Of a stretch of DNA of 64,000 bases, positions 25,556 through 34,404 are shown one piece after another (positions within the stretch are counted from its first letter, which is position 1; each line of letters opens with the position of its first letter). A program made the position numbers and the translations under genes. Source of the stretch: Phycisphaeraceae bacterium (GTDB taxonomy: Bacteria > Planctomycetota > Phycisphaerae > Phycisphaerales > UBA1924); contig JACKHB010000003.1 of NCBI GenBank assembly GCA_020639195.1, positions 619,571 through 683,570 of the forward strand, given 5' to 3'. A model generated the notes under the pieces. The model did no database searches, was not told the origin of the DNA, and saw only the letters and a list, made by a program, of their open reading frames with translations.

Positions 25556-26401
25556 ATGACTCACACGGCCCGGAGCCGACGCGCAATTCGCGCCAAGACA
25601 CGAACGAGTCGAGCCGATGCGGTTCGAGCGGGGTGCCGGTCCGCGTTCACTCTCATTGACGTGTTGGTGGCCATGGCCGTCGTGGCTGTGTTGATTTCTC
25701 TGATGCTCCCCGCGCTTGGTTCCGTCCAAGAAACGGCCCGTCGCGTGAAGTGTGCTTCGAATATTCGCCAGATCGGCCTCGCGACCGCTTCCTATTCCTC
25801 CGACTATCTCGACACGCTCCCCGACAGCATGTTCCTCAGGCCCGAGCACCGAAACCCGGGCCAGATGATGACGTTGCGCTTAGCGTCTTCGGACACTCAG
25901 GGTCGCAGTACTGGGCGCCGGGGGCGGCGTTTGCCGTATCCGCTACCGCTCGATCCCCAGCCCTGGGATGGACTTGGTCGACTCTATGAACTCGACTACG
26001 CAAACGCCCCCGAGCTCTTTTATTGCCCATCCCATCACGGCGCCAATCCGTTCAAGCGGTACGCCGGGATGTTTGGCCCCGCCGGGCACGACGAGGACGG
26101 CCGTGTCATCGGCAACTACCACTTCCGAGGCGAGGGGCCTCAGGGTTCACGTCGACTCAGCCGAATCCGCCCGTACTCGACCGCCATCATCTCCGATGGG
26201 CTTGCATCTCGAGAAGACCTCAACCACCGGCGCGGCACAAACATCGTGAGGGTTGACCTCGCCGCGATCTGGTACTCCGACGACAACCAGTCGCTCCGCC
26301 GTACGCTCGACATCATTGACGACGGCGTGCGATTTGGCTCAACGCCCCAGAGTGACCCATGGGGCGTTGTTGACGGCGACGGCGGTTCGACCGGTCGATA
26401 G
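25556..26401 (+). CDS. Pseudopilin-like secreted protein (type II/IV prepilin N-terminus)
   Basis: The 281-residue protein starts with a long basic leader. AFTLID follows and then a hydrophobic helix (VLVAMAVVAVLISLMLPAL), the type IV prepilin signal as it appears in Phycisphaerae. After it comes RVKCASNIRQIGLATASYS, typical of the H-X9-DG-type planctomycetal prepilin proteins. The -1 residue is Ala instead of Gly and position +5 is Asp instead of Glu. Processing would be by a prepilin peptidase such as that at 56365. The function of the globular part is unknown. There is no Shine-Dalgarno sequence near the ATG. Confidence 0.8.
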   Translation: MTHTARSRRAIRAKTRTSRADAVRAGCRSAFTLIDVLVAMAVVAVLISLMLPALGSVQETARRVKCASNIRQIGLATASYSSDYLDTLPDSMFLRPEHRNPGQMMTLRLASSDTQGRSTGRRGRRLPYPLPLDPQPWDGLGRLYELDYANAPELFYCPSHHGANPFKRYAGMFGPAGHDEDGRVIGNYHFRGEGPQGSRRLSRIRPYSTAIISDGLASREDLNHRRGTNIVRVDLAAIWYSDDNQSLRRTLDIIDDGVRFGSTPQSDPWGVVDGDGGSTGR

Positions 26402-26472
26402 GCCGGCGACACTCACACATCTCAGACGAGCAACTCAACCCGCGGGCGCCCGCGCTGGTACAGTCTGCCAAC

Positions 26473-27456
26473 ATGAAAACGCCAACCATTCTCGTCTCTC
26501 TCGCGGCCCTCGCCGCGTCCGCTCACGCACAGCTCACCCCCGAGCGTCTGTACTATGGGAAAGACCGGCCGGTGCCCATGTCCGTGGAGGTGCCCGCAGG
26601 CGCCACCGACGCCGCGCGGGTCGACGTCTTTGTTCCCGGAAACCCAAACCCCGTCGATTCCGCCTCGGTGACGGCCGGGCGTGTCGATCTCGCCGCGTTG
26701 TTTTCGACGCTCTGGTCCACGCAAACGCCCGTGGTCGCCTACGCACAGCTCATGGTCGGCGATGAGGGCGTCGGGCCACCCGTGGTGATCCAGCCGCTGC
26801 TCACGCCGGTGACGTTCCGCGCCCCCGCCAACCCGCGCTTGCCACCCGAGGTTGTGCCGACCGGCCCGCGCGTGTACTCCGGGATCCGCGCCTACCCGGA
26901 TCAGCACGTCGTCTTCGAGACGACCCTCGGCGATCTGGAATTCAGGCTCCGCCCCGACACCGCGCCCAACACCGCATACAGCTTCCGAGAACTAGCCGAC
27001 GGCGGCTACTACACCGACATCATCTTCCATCGCATCATCGGCCCCAAGCCCGGCCGAGCCGGCTTTATGGCCCAGGTCGGCGACCCCATCGGCGTCGGAA
27101 ACGGCGGCCCCGGCTTCGTCATCGACTTCGAGGCCTCAACCCTGCCGCACGATCGTGGAGTGATCTCGATGGCCCGCACCAGCGACCCCAACTCCGCCGG
27201 TGGCCAGGTCTTTGTCTGCTTCTCGCGAGAGGGCACCAACTTCCTCGACAGCAATTACGTCGCGTTCGGCGAAACGGTCCGCGGCGCAGACACCGTCGCC
27301 AAACTCCAGGCCGTCGAGGTCCAGGCCAGCCCATCCGGCGAGGTCTCTTCGCCGGTCGATCCTCCGCGAGTGGTCCGGGCGTACCTGAAGGACGCGCCCC
27401 CGTATCCCAACCGCCCCGCGCCGATCTCCCAGACCGGCGAGAACCCGCCCCGATAG
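26473..27456 (+). CDS. Secreted peptidyl-prolyl cis-trans isomerase, cyclophilin type
   Basis: The 327-residue protein has a Sec signal (MKTPTILVSLAALAASAHAQ), a non-catalytic N-terminal region of about 110 residues and then a cyclophilin domain (roughly 137-290). The domain shows VFETTLGDLEFRL, the catalytic FHRII segment, a substituted GFMAQVGDP for the family GFMIQGGD, and GGQVFVC with the SxNSAGxQ motif as DPNSAGGQ. These bacterial cyclophilins speed proline isomerisation of exported proteins. The domain ends in a proline-rich tail. It faces the thioredoxin-TPR gene across a strong bidirectional terminator. Confidence 0.88.
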   Translation: MKTPTILVSLAALAASAHAQLTPERLYYGKDRPVPMSVEVPAGATDAARVDVFVPGNPNPVDSASVTAGRVDLAALFSTLWSTQTPVVAYAQLMVGDEGVGPPVVIQPLLTPVTFRAPANPRLPPEVVPTGPRVYSGIRAYPDQHVVFETTLGDLEFRLRPDTAPNTAYSFRELADGGYYTDIIFHRIIGPKPGRAGFMAQVGDPIGVGNGGPGFVIDFEASTLPHDRGVISMARTSDPNSAGGQVFVCFSREGTNFLDSNYVAFGETVRGADTVAKLQAVEVQASPSGEVSSPVDPPRVVRAYLKDAPPYPNRPAPISQTGENPPR

Positions 27457-27485
27457 CCGAGGGGACGTCGTGTGCACCAACAAAG

Positions 27486-27519
27486 AAGGCCCCGGCGCTC
27501 GAGCCGGGGCCTTCCCTTT
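27486..27519. terminator. Bidirectional intrinsic terminator
   Basis: AAGGCCCCGGC pairs with GCCGGGGCCTT in an 11-bp stem with a six-base loop (27486-27513). CCCTTT follows on the plus strand and an A-rich CAACAAAG precedes it. It serves the cyclophilin gene (plus) and probably the thioredoxin-like gene (minus). Confidence 0.75.
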
Positions 27520-27542
27520 GAGCTTCTTCAGCCCCCAGGGAC

Positions 27543-28568
27543 TCAGCCGCTCCCGCGGGCGGACTCGTACTCCTTGAGCGTTTCTTCCATCTGCTTCTTC
27601 TGCGCATCCGTGGTCGAGTTCGCCACGGCCTTGCGCTGCCATTCGATCGCGGTGTCCACATCGCCGCGCTCGAAGTACACGCGGGCCAGCGTGTCGAGAA
27701 TGTTCGAATCCTCGCCCTCGCTCAGCGTCACCGCCCGCTCCGCCGCGCGCAGCGCCAGGTTCAGGTCGCGCTGAACGCCCTCGGCCGTCGCGATCGCCCA
27801 CGACACCGAGTTCAGGCCCGAGGCGTTGTCCCAAAGGAACCGCTCAACGGCCTCCGAGGCGAACGCCATCGCCTCATCGGTCTGCTTCTGGGCCATCAGC
27901 AGCGAGAACTTCGTCGACGCGTGCCGTGCCCCGAACAACTCCGGATACCCATCCAGCAGCGCATCGATGTGCTCGAGCGCGGCGGGGTAGTCCCTGGCCC
28001 GCAGCGCCACCGTCACCTCGCCCTCCACGGGCTGCAGCTCCGCGTACCGCTCGAGGTCGAATCGGCGATCCACGACCAATTCCAGCGCCGGATCCATGTA
28101 CATCGGGTGGCCGATCCACACCACGCGGCTCTCCTGGTCCACGATGAACGCGGTCGGAATGCCGCCCTGCTTCGCCGCCTTCATGTACGCCGCGTTGGTC
28201 GTCCGACCCTCGTCAAACGCCACCGTGTACTCCATCCGCTCGTTCCACTCCTTCACGAACGAGCGAACCTGCTCCAGAGAATTGTTCGGATCCTCGCTGG
28301 TCATCCCGATGAACGTGACGCCGCGGTCCTTGTACTCGTCCTGCAGCGCCGAGAGATGCGGGATGCTCGTCTTGCACGGGCCGCACCACGTCGCCCAGAA
28401 CTCCACGACGTACACGCGCCCCGCCTCGAACCCCGTCACCGCGTCGCCCTTGACCCATTCCTTGATCGTCAGAGACGGCGCCGCGTCACCGATCTTCAGC
28501 TCCTCATCCGCCATCACGCCGCACGCGAGCACCGCCGCGGCCGCTCCGAACGCGAGTCGTCGAATCAT
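27543..28568 (-). CDS. Secreted TlpA/ResA-like thioredoxin with C-terminal TPR region
   Basis: The 341-residue protein has a Sec signal and a thioredoxin domain with the active site WCGPC (Cys62 and Cys65) within VVEFWATWCGPCK. The cis-proline loop is GIPTAFIVD. The second half (about 190-341) is helical with TPR-like repeats (VYFERGDVDTAIEWQRKAV). Such proteins reduce or isomerise periplasmic disulfides, and the TPR part suggests a protein partner. Of two adjacent in-frame ATGs, the one at 28568 is chosen because GGAG sits 8 bases upstream. It is divergent from the TonB-like gene. Confidence 0.88.
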   Translation of the reverse strand: MIRRLAFGAAAAVLACGVMADEELKIGDAAPSLTIKEWVKGDAVTGFEAGRVYVVEFWATWCGPCKTSIPHLSALQDEYKDRGVTFIGMTSEDPNNSLEQVRSFVKEWNERMEYTVAFDEGRTTNAAYMKAAKQGGIPTAFIVDQESRVVWIGHPMYMDPALELVVDRRFDLERYAELQPVEGEVTVALRARDYPAALEHIDALLDGYPELFGARHASTKFSLLMAQKQTDEAMAFASEAVERFLWDNASGLNSVSWAIATAEGVQRDLNLALRAAERAVTLSEGEDSNILDTLARVYFERGDVDTAIEWQRKAVANSTTDAQKKQMEETLKEYESARGSG

Positions 28569-28676
28569 CGTCAGTCTCCTGTTCATGAGTCCATCGCCTG
28601 CGCCGTCTCCGCGCCCCGCGGAACACGCAGCCTACACGATCCCACAGCGCGCGCGTACCGTTTCACGAGCCTCACG

Positions 28677-29636
28677 ATGCGATTCCGCAGGCCAAGATCC
28701 GCTTTTTCCCTCGCCCTCGCCGCGAGCCTGCTCGTCCACCTCGCCGCCGGAGTCCTCGTCGGTGCGGGCGCCCTCCGCGCCCGTGCCTCGGCCGCCGAGA
28801 CCCCGGCGCCCGATCCGGATCTCATCCGCCTCGGCGTGGACCGGTCCTCCGCCGTCACCCTCACCTGGCTCGGCTTCGAGGCGCCAACGCCGCATCAGGC
28901 CCCGCTTTCCCGCGTCGAACAGGCCGCGCTCGCGATCCCCGGCCACGTCGAGTCCGAACCGGGGGCGAGCCCTCAGCCAGATCCACCGACCCCGGCCGAG
29001 CCTCAGCCATCACAGGCTTCCGAGCCGTCCGAATCCGCGCCCCTTCAGACTTCTGGATTGCGCATCGAACAGGAGTCGCCCCAGCCCCTCCCGTGGGAAC
29101 TCGCAACCAGCGACCCCACGCAGGCGCCCGCGCGGCAACTCCCCCCGGAACAGTCCGCCGCGCAACCAGCTCCGCCGCAACAGCCCACGCCGCAGTCGTC
29201 CCAGCCCGCCCCCGAGTCCGCCGCGGGTGGAACGATCCAGTCGGGCCGGCCCGACGACCGCGAGGCGCCCGCCACCGCACTTCAGGAGCCGCACAAGGTC
29301 GAATTCGGCCAGCCGCTCGCCGCCGAGGGCCTGCGCATCAAGACCCGGGTTCCCGCCTCCATCACCATCCCGCGGGAACTGCTCCTGGGCGGCCGCCGTC
29401 CCATCTTCTCTGTGTCTTTCGGCCACGACGGCAAGGTCAAGCGCGTCACTGCCATCAAGCCCCTGGGCGATCCCCGCGTCGATGAGCCCATCATTAACGC
29501 CCTCTACGCATGGACAGCCGAAGGCGATGTGCTCCAGTCCCTCCCGTCCGGCGAGGCCCTCGCACGCCTGGCCCCGGACGATCCCACCCGATGGGTGACG
29601 ATCCCCATCGAGATCACCCGCGGCAACGGCCGATGA
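28677..29636 (+). CDS. TonB-like energy-transducer-type protein
   Basis: This is a 319-residue protein with one N-terminal membrane anchor (SLALAASLLVHLAAGVLVGA) and a Pro/Gln/Ser-rich spacer (about 90-210). The C-terminal domain contains RRPIFSVSFGHDGKVKRVTA and DEPIINALYAWT, which follows the TonB C-terminal pattern of a strand, GxV turn and helix. TonB spans the periplasm to couple proton motive force to outer-membrane transporters. No exbBD or receptor is adjacent, so the family is inferred from architecture. Its stop overlaps the next gene's ATG. Confidence 0.72.
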   Translation: MRFRRPRSAFSLALAASLLVHLAAGVLVGAGALRARASAAETPAPDPDLIRLGVDRSSAVTLTWLGFEAPTPHQAPLSRVEQAALAIPGHVESEPGASPQPDPPTPAEPQPSQASEPSESAPLQTSGLRIEQESPQPLPWELATSDPTQAPARQLPPEQSAAQPAPPQQPTPQSSQPAPESAAGGTIQSGRPDDREAPATALQEPHKVEFGQPLAAEGLRIKTRVPASITIPRELLLGGRRPIFSVSFGHDGKVKRVTAIKPLGDPRVDEPIINALYAWTAEGDVLQSLPSGEALARLAPDDPTRWVTIPIEITRGNGR

Positions 29637-30244
29637 CTCCTCCAGCCTCCATGCGATCGCGCGCCCACATCCTCTCGCTCGCCTGCCTCGCCGCCGCGAC
29701 GGCGTGTATCGCGCGGGCGCAGCCGCTGGACCCAACCCGACTTGAGCCGGTCAATCCCGGCCTCGACGACGTCGGTCCTCTCTCGCGGAGCTTCCGAGTC
29801 CAGCCCACCGACCTCCGCTGGCCCACCGACTTCGATCGCGTCTACAGACACCCGACCCGGCCCGGAGAGTTCATCCGCATCAGCGGCGGCCTCACCGCGG
29901 TCTTTCCTCGCTCGCAATACGTGCAGGTCCAGGACGGATACGCGCCCGTGGTGCCGCCCGGCACCGTCTACGTCATCGGCACGCCGCGCCCACCCGAGCC
30001 GTGGGAGATTCCATCGCTCGACTCGCCCCACGTCGCGGCTCTGCGCCGCACCGGCGTCGGCACCCGGCTGGACCTCCGCGTGAGCGCCGACGCATTCCAG
30101 CATGCGCAGCGCCGCCCGTCGATCGGCGACGTCGCCAACGCCGGGCAACCCGCGTCGTGGTTTGATGAGCCGGCCCGTCAGCGCCGCGTCGAATCGCTGC
30201 TCCGAAAGGCCCAGGATGCACAAGCCCAAGGGGACCGCGACTGA
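29633..30244 (+). CDS. Secreted protein of unknown function, coupled to the TonB-like gene
   Basis: The 203-residue product has a cleavable-looking signal (ILSLACLAAATACIARAQ) and a soluble region rich in proline and arginine. It has a central SGGLTAVFPRSQYVQV followed by PPGTVYVIGTPRPPEPWEIP. I recognise no domain. The start overlaps the TonB-like stop (ATGA), so the two are probably made together, and the pair is convergent with floA. Confidence 0.7.
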   Translation: MTPPASMRSRAHILSLACLAAATACIARAQPLDPTRLEPVNPGLDDVGPLSRSFRVQPTDLRWPTDFDRVYRHPTRPGEFIRISGGLTAVFPRSQYVQVQDGYAPVVPPGTVYVIGTPRPPEPWEIPSLDSPHVAALRRTGVGTRLDLRVSADAFQHAQRRPSIGDVANAGQPASWFDEPARQRRVESLLRKAQDAQAQGDRD

Positions 30245-30259
30245 TCCGTTGCCCGCGGA

Positions 30260-31273
30260 TCAGTGATCGGGCTGCTCGGTCGGCCGCGCCCCGCCGATCG
30301 ACTCGCGCATCGTCGTGTCCGCCACGACGTTCTTCATCTTGTAGTAGTCCATGATGCCCAGGTTCCCGCTGCGGAACGCCTCGGCCATCGCCTTGGGCAC
30401 CTCCGACTCGGCGAGGACCACCAGCGCCTGGTTCTCCGCCACTTTCGCGAGGTTCTCCTGCTCCTGCGCGACGGCCATCGCGCGGCGCTTCTCCGCCTCC
30501 GCCTGGAATCGGCGCTTGTCCGCCTCCGCCTGGTCCGCCTGGAGCTTGGCGCCGATGTTCTCGCCAACGTCGATGTCCGCGATGTCGATCGAGAGGATCT
30601 CGAACGCCGTCCCGGCGTCGAGGCCCTTCTGCAGCACCACCTTGGAGATCTGGTCGGGGTTCTCGAGCACCTTCTTGTGCGACTGCGCCGAGCCGATCGT
30701 CGTGACGATGCCCTCGCCGACACGCGCGATGATCGTCTCCTCCGTGGCGCCGCCCACGAGCCGGGCGATGTTCGCCCGCACCGTCACCCGCGCCCGGGCG
30801 CGGAGCTGGATCCCGTCCTGCGCGACGGCGTCGATCGTCTTCCGGTTCCCGGCGGCGGTGTCGGGGCAGTCGATCACCTTGGGGTTCACCGACGTCTGAA
30901 CGGCGTTGAAGATGTCGCGCCCCGCCAGGTCGATCGCGCACGCCGTGTCCCACGGCAGGTCGATCTTCGCGCGGTCCGCGGCGATCATCGCGTTGACGAC
31001 GTTGAGCACCCGTCCACCCGCGAGATAGTGGGTCTCGAGCTGATTGGTCGAGATGTTGATGCCCGCCTTCACCGCCCGAATACGGCTGAACACGATGGTC
31101 CGCACGTCCACCTTCCGCAGGCGCATCGCGATCATGTCCAGGAGCTTGACCTTCGCGTTCGACAGCAGCGCCTGGATGTACAAGTTGATGAACTGGCCGA
31201 CGATCACCACCAGCGCCAGCACGATCAGCAGGACGACGACCAGGACCACGATCAGAACGGTGTCTCTCGGCAT
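30260..31273 (-). CDS. floA: Flotillin-like protein FloA
   Basis: The 337 residues match the FloA/UPF0365 family end to end. A short membrane hairpin at the N-terminus (6-30) is followed by VGQFINLYIQA, the SPFH domain and LNVVNAMIAADRA. A C-terminal helix rich in Ala, Glu and Gln (DKRRFQAEAEKRRAMAVAQE) leads to YKMKNVVADT. Flotillins organise membrane microdomains and influence fluidity and secretion. AAGGAG stands about ten bases before the ATG at 31273; a longer frame upstream lacks conserved sequence. NfeD-type partners usually neighbour it, as here. Confidence 0.93.
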   Translation of the reverse strand: MPRDTVLIVVLVVVLLIVLALVVIVGQFINLYIQALLSNAKVKLLDMIAMRLRKVDVRTIVFSRIRAVKAGINISTNQLETHYLAGGRVLNVVNAMIAADRAKIDLPWDTACAIDLAGRDIFNAVQTSVNPKVIDCPDTAAGNRKTIDAVAQDGIQLRARARVTVRANIARLVGGATEETIIARVGEGIVTTIGSAQSHKKVLENPDQISKVVLQKGLDAGTAFEILSIDIADIDVGENIGAKLQADQAEADKRRFQAEAEKRRAMAVAQEQENLAKVAENQALVVLAESEVPKAMAEAFRSGNLGIMDYYKMKNVVADTTMRESIGGARPTEQPDH

Positions 31274-31325
31274 GCTCGGTTCGCTCCTTGAACGGGGCCC
31301 GACGCTCGCAGTATACCCGGCGCGC

Positions 31326-31346
31326 AAAACCCCGCCGATTCGGGGT
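31326..31346 (-). terminator. Short hairpin with T-tail after the short nfeD gene
   Basis: On the minus strand ACCCCG pairs with CGGGGT around a six-base loop and is followed by TTTGCG. It sits between the short nfeD stop and the floA start. The stem is short, so floA may still be partly read through. Confidence 0.4.
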
Positions 31347-31369
31347 CAGGCGGCCTCGCCGCGAGCCGC

Positions 31370-31885
31370 TCAACCCTGCTCGCTCTCCTTGACGGCCCGC
31401 ACCTTCATCTGGAACCGGTCCACGTGCGTCACCCGCACCGCGTCCCCCGGCTCGATGAACGAGATCTCCGCCTGCGCATCGTGACGCTGGCCGTCGATCC
31501 GGACCACGCCCACCGGCCGAAGCGCCGTCACCGCCACGCCCTCGGAGCCCAGCATCGCGAGCCGCGCTTCCACCGCGGCGTTCTCCTCGCGCCGCTGCCG
31601 CTCGAGTTCCTCGTCGCTCGGGGCGCCGATCATCCGCCTCCCGATCGGCGTGTTCCGCCACACGTTGAGCCCGCCGAAGAACACGATGGGCGCCAGGATC
31701 ACCGTCCCGAGCAGCCCCACCACGCCCCACAGCGTGTCGAAGATGAACAGCGCGACCACGCCCGCCACCGCCGTCAGCACCGACGCGACCGCGATCACGC
31801 CCCCCGAGGGAAGGAAGACCTCCAGCACCACCAGGAGCAGCGACGCCCCCAGCAAGCCGAGCCCCCACATCAGGTATTCGTCCAT
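31370..31885 (-). CDS. NfeD-family short membrane protein
   Basis: The 171 residues comprise four hydrophobic segments (LLGASLLLVVLEVFLPSGG and others). A C-terminal OB-fold-like NfeD domain follows (GSEGVAVTALRPVGVVRIDG, then DRFQMKVRAV). Short NfeD proteins lack the protease part and cooperate with flotillins and SPFH proteins in membrane quality control. It lies between the long nfeD (30 bases away) and floA, in the order long-short-floA on one strand. Confidence 0.9.
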   Translation of the reverse strand: MDEYLMWGLGLLGASLLLVVLEVFLPSGGVIAVASVLTAVAGVVALFIFDTLWGVVGLLGTVILAPIVFFGGLNVWRNTPIGRRMIGAPSDEELERQRREENAAVEARLAMLGSEGVAVTALRPVGVVRIDGQRHDAQAEISFIEPGDAVRVTHVDRFQMKVRAVKESEQG

Positions 31886-31915
31886 CGTGCCCGTCCCGTG
31901 CGGCGATCGTTCCGA

Positions 31916-33739
31916 CTACGCCTCGCCCTGGTCCTGATCCTCGACCTCCGCGACGAGGACGTCGAACTTGCCGACCTCCACCACGCGAACCCGCCGACGG
32001 GCCGAAATGTACCCGGATTCGGACTTCACGTCGATCGCCGCCTCCCCGAACTCCGCGCGCCCCACCGGCCGCAGCGGCGTCAGCGACACGCCCTCCTGCC
32101 CAACCCGCACCGGCGCGCTCACCGCGGGCGCCATCGCGGTCAGCATGTCCGCCCCGCCCTCGTCGTTGTCGTCGCTGAGCACCAGCCGGCGCAGAATCGG
32201 GATCGTGCCGAAGTGGCGCGAGATCAGCCACATCCCGACCAACGCGGTCGTCGTCGCGATCACCAGCGTCATGACGCCAAACAGCAGGTCGCGACGCTCC
32301 TCGGGGCTGTCGGGGAACAGGCCGCTGCCCTGGTCCGGGATGAACGTCCCCAGCAGGCCAAAGAACAGCAACAGCAGGCCCAGCACCCCCGGCACGCCGA
32401 ATCCAGGAATCACGAAGATCTCCAGCAGGATCAGCAGGATGCCCCCGATGATCGCCAGAATCTCCCACCAGTTCGCAAGTCCCATGAGAAACGGCGGCAG
32501 GATCAACGCAAACAGCGCGATGCTCGCCACAGTGCCCGGCACGAACAGCCCCGGGTGCACCATCTCGATGAACACGCCCAGCAGGAACAGCACCATCAGG
32601 ATGCCGCGCACCGGCAGGCTCGTCATCACCTGCACCAGCCCCTCGGACCACAGCGGATCCAGCCGCTTGACGTGCTGCGCCCCCAGCCACGAGATCAGCG
32701 CCTCATCGGTGCCGATGGGCGCGTCGTTGGCCAGAAGGCCGTAGTGCTTCAGATCGTCCGCCTTGAACACAAACGGCGCCGAGCCGTCGCTGATCTTCTC
32801 GATCAGCCGCCACTGGCCACGCTGATCCTGCGAGATCACCGGCCGATCGCTCGTATACTCCTGCTGCTGACTCGCCTCCTGTCGGAGTTCGGTGAGCGCC
32901 GGTTGCTGCTGCAGCCCGGACGAGCCGCCGCGCGAAGAAGCCGACCCCGGCGCCAATCGGGGCCGCAGATCCGGCGGCGCCTCGCCCATCAGCGTCCGGT
33001 ACTCGCGCTCCGTGACCGCCAGACGCTGGCCCGTCTGCGTGTTCTCGACGTACCACAACTCGAGCCCGGTGGTCACGATCCCCCACAGGAGGTTCTCGTC
33101 GTACGTGTACGAATCCAGGTTGTGCCGACCGGCCGAGTCCCACACCTCCGCCACCAGCGGCACCATCAGCTTGGCCCGCTCCTCGGGGGGCAACGCGTTG
33201 AGTTGCCCGAACGACACCGCGATCGGCATCGCATCACCGACCGTGGCCGGGTCGTTGGCGATCATCTTCGAGCACGCCAGCGCGATGATCGCCCCGCCCG
33301 AGTACGCCTTGGTGTTGATCCACGCGATCGAGTTCTTGATCGACGAGTCCTTGATCGCGTCGCAGATATCGAGGATCGCGCCGACCTCGCCGCCGGGCGT
33401 GTCGATCTCCACCACGAACGCATCGGCCCCCGCCCGCTCGGCCAGCCTGAGCCTGCGAATGAAGCTCCGGGCCGTGATGGAGCCGATCGGCTCATCGCCC
33501 GTGCGCAGCGTGATGATGACCACGTCGCTCGCCCGGCTGGCCGAGGGCGCGGTCCCCCGGCCCGTGCTTGGCCCCTCCTCCGCCGGTTGCCGCGGCGCTC
33601 CGGGGCTCGAGAATCCCGGCGAGAACACCACGAGCATCAGCGACACCATCCCCAGCGCCATCCGGCGAAGGGCCACCAGGCGTCGAACCCGAAGGCCATC
33701 GAACTGGCACCAAACGCGACGTCGCATCGGCATCATCAT
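31916..33739 (-). CDS. NfeD-family long protein with N-terminal ClpP-class serine protease domain
   Basis: The 607-residue protein has a signal or anchor helix and then a ClpP/SppA-like protease domain. The nucleophile is Ser147 in KAYSGGAII, preceded by the DTPGGEVG oxyanion loop. Three to four membrane helices follow (IEMVHPGLFVPGTVASIALF and others), then a C-terminal OB-like NfeD domain. The archaeal PH1510 homologue cleaves stomatin, its SPFH partner. Here the likely partner is FloA downstream. A low-complexity Gln/Ser-rich insert (SSRGGSSGLQQQPALTELRQ) sits in the protease-to-membrane linker. The start has several ATGs in a row and is not certain. Confidence 0.9.
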   Translation of the reverse strand: MMMPMRRRVWCQFDGLRVRRLVALRRMALGMVSLMLVVFSPGFSSPGAPRQPAEEGPSTGRGTAPSASRASDVVIITLRTGDEPIGSITARSFIRRLRLAERAGADAFVVEIDTPGGEVGAILDICDAIKDSSIKNSIAWINTKAYSGGAIIALACSKMIANDPATVGDAMPIAVSFGQLNALPPEERAKLMVPLVAEVWDSAGRHNLDSYTYDENLLWGIVTTGLELWYVENTQTGQRLAVTEREYRTLMGEAPPDLRPRLAPGSASSRGGSSGLQQQPALTELRQEASQQQEYTSDRPVISQDQRGQWRLIEKISDGSAPFVFKADDLKHYGLLANDAPIGTDEALISWLGAQHVKRLDPLWSEGLVQVMTSLPVRGILMVLFLLGVFIEMVHPGLFVPGTVASIALFALILPPFLMGLANWWEILAIIGGILLILLEIFVIPGFGVPGVLGLLLLFFGLLGTFIPDQGSGLFPDSPEERRDLLFGVMTLVIATTTALVGMWLISRHFGTIPILRRLVLSDDNDEGGADMLTAMAPAVSAPVRVGQEGVSLTPLRPVGRAEFGEAAIDVKSESGYISARRRVRVVEVGKFDVLVAEVEDQDQGEA

Positions 33740-33776
33740 AGATTCCGATCCGGCCGCCCCATGGTTTCATGCCGGC

Positions 33777-34340
33777 TCAAGCCCCGCGACCCGGCGTCGC
33801 GCCAAGTTCCTGCTCCACGGTCCAGCGGAGCCCGCCATCGCCACAATCGATGTGAACCACGAAGAAGCCGGGCCGGCCGCCCGGCGATCGCGACTCGTGC
33901 CGCCGGATCATCGGCCAGATCACCTCTCGATCCGTGTCGGGAAGCGGAAGATCGTCGATGGCGCCAGGTTCGTGCCACTCAAGCAGGCCCTCGCGCATCG
34001 CGCCGGCCTCCACCCGCACCGAGCCCAGCACACGGTAATAGAAGAGCAGCCAGTGCCCGCGTCCCTCGAACGCCGCCTCGCTGATCAGGCCGCCGAGGTG
34101 GAACCGCTCGGGCGCGACGTCGATGCCGGCCTCCTCCAGAGTCTCGCGTCTTGCGCACGCCGCGGGCGACTCGCCCGACGCCATGTCCACCTTCCCGCCG
34201 ATCGGCGAGCACAGCCCGGCGTTGGGCGCTTTCACACGGCGCAACAGCAGCACGCGGCCCGCCTCGTCGCGAAGGTCCACAAGGCACGCGAGCCGGTACG
34301 GCAAGCCCCCGAGATGCTCCGTTTGCGGCCCGCTTTCCAT
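33777..34340 (-). CDS. Nudix hydrolase
   Basis: The 187-residue protein has the Nudix box as GESPAACARRETLEEAGI, preceded by GGKVDMAS. Two extra residues sit between the first glycine and the first glutamate compared with the strict consensus GX5E. The fold cleaves nucleoside diphosphates linked to another moiety, and substrate cannot be deduced. The layout (PYRLACLVDLRDEAGRVLLLRR) resembles the MutT/ADP-ribose pyrophosphatase group. The ATG at 34340 is preferred for its length and because the region before it belongs to the divergent murC leader. The stop is 37 bases upstream of the long nfeD start. Confidence 0.88.
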   Translation of the reverse strand: MESGPQTEHLGGLPYRLACLVDLRDEAGRVLLLRRVKAPNAGLCSPIGGKVDMASGESPAACARRETLEEAGIDVAPERFHLGGLISEAAFEGRGHWLLFYYRVLGSVRVEAGAMREGLLEWHEPGAIDDLPLPDTDREVIWPMIRRHESRSPGGRPGFFVVHIDCGDGGLRWTVEQELGATPGRGA

Positions 34341-34404
34341 GGTCGGGCGGAGCATACGCGGTGGCTGACGACATCCAACCCGCATTGCCGATACTCTCTG
34401 CACC

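Noticed and set aside
30000..32690. 905-residue minus-strand frame across floA and nfeD
   Set aside because: It overlaps three genes with strong family motifs. Its composition is Gly/Arg/Ala-rich with no conserved domain.
31424..34084. 886-residue plus-strand frame opposite the nfeD and Nudix genes
   Set aside because: His/Arg/Gln/Pro-rich translation typical of antisense frames. The minus-strand proteins have clear domains.
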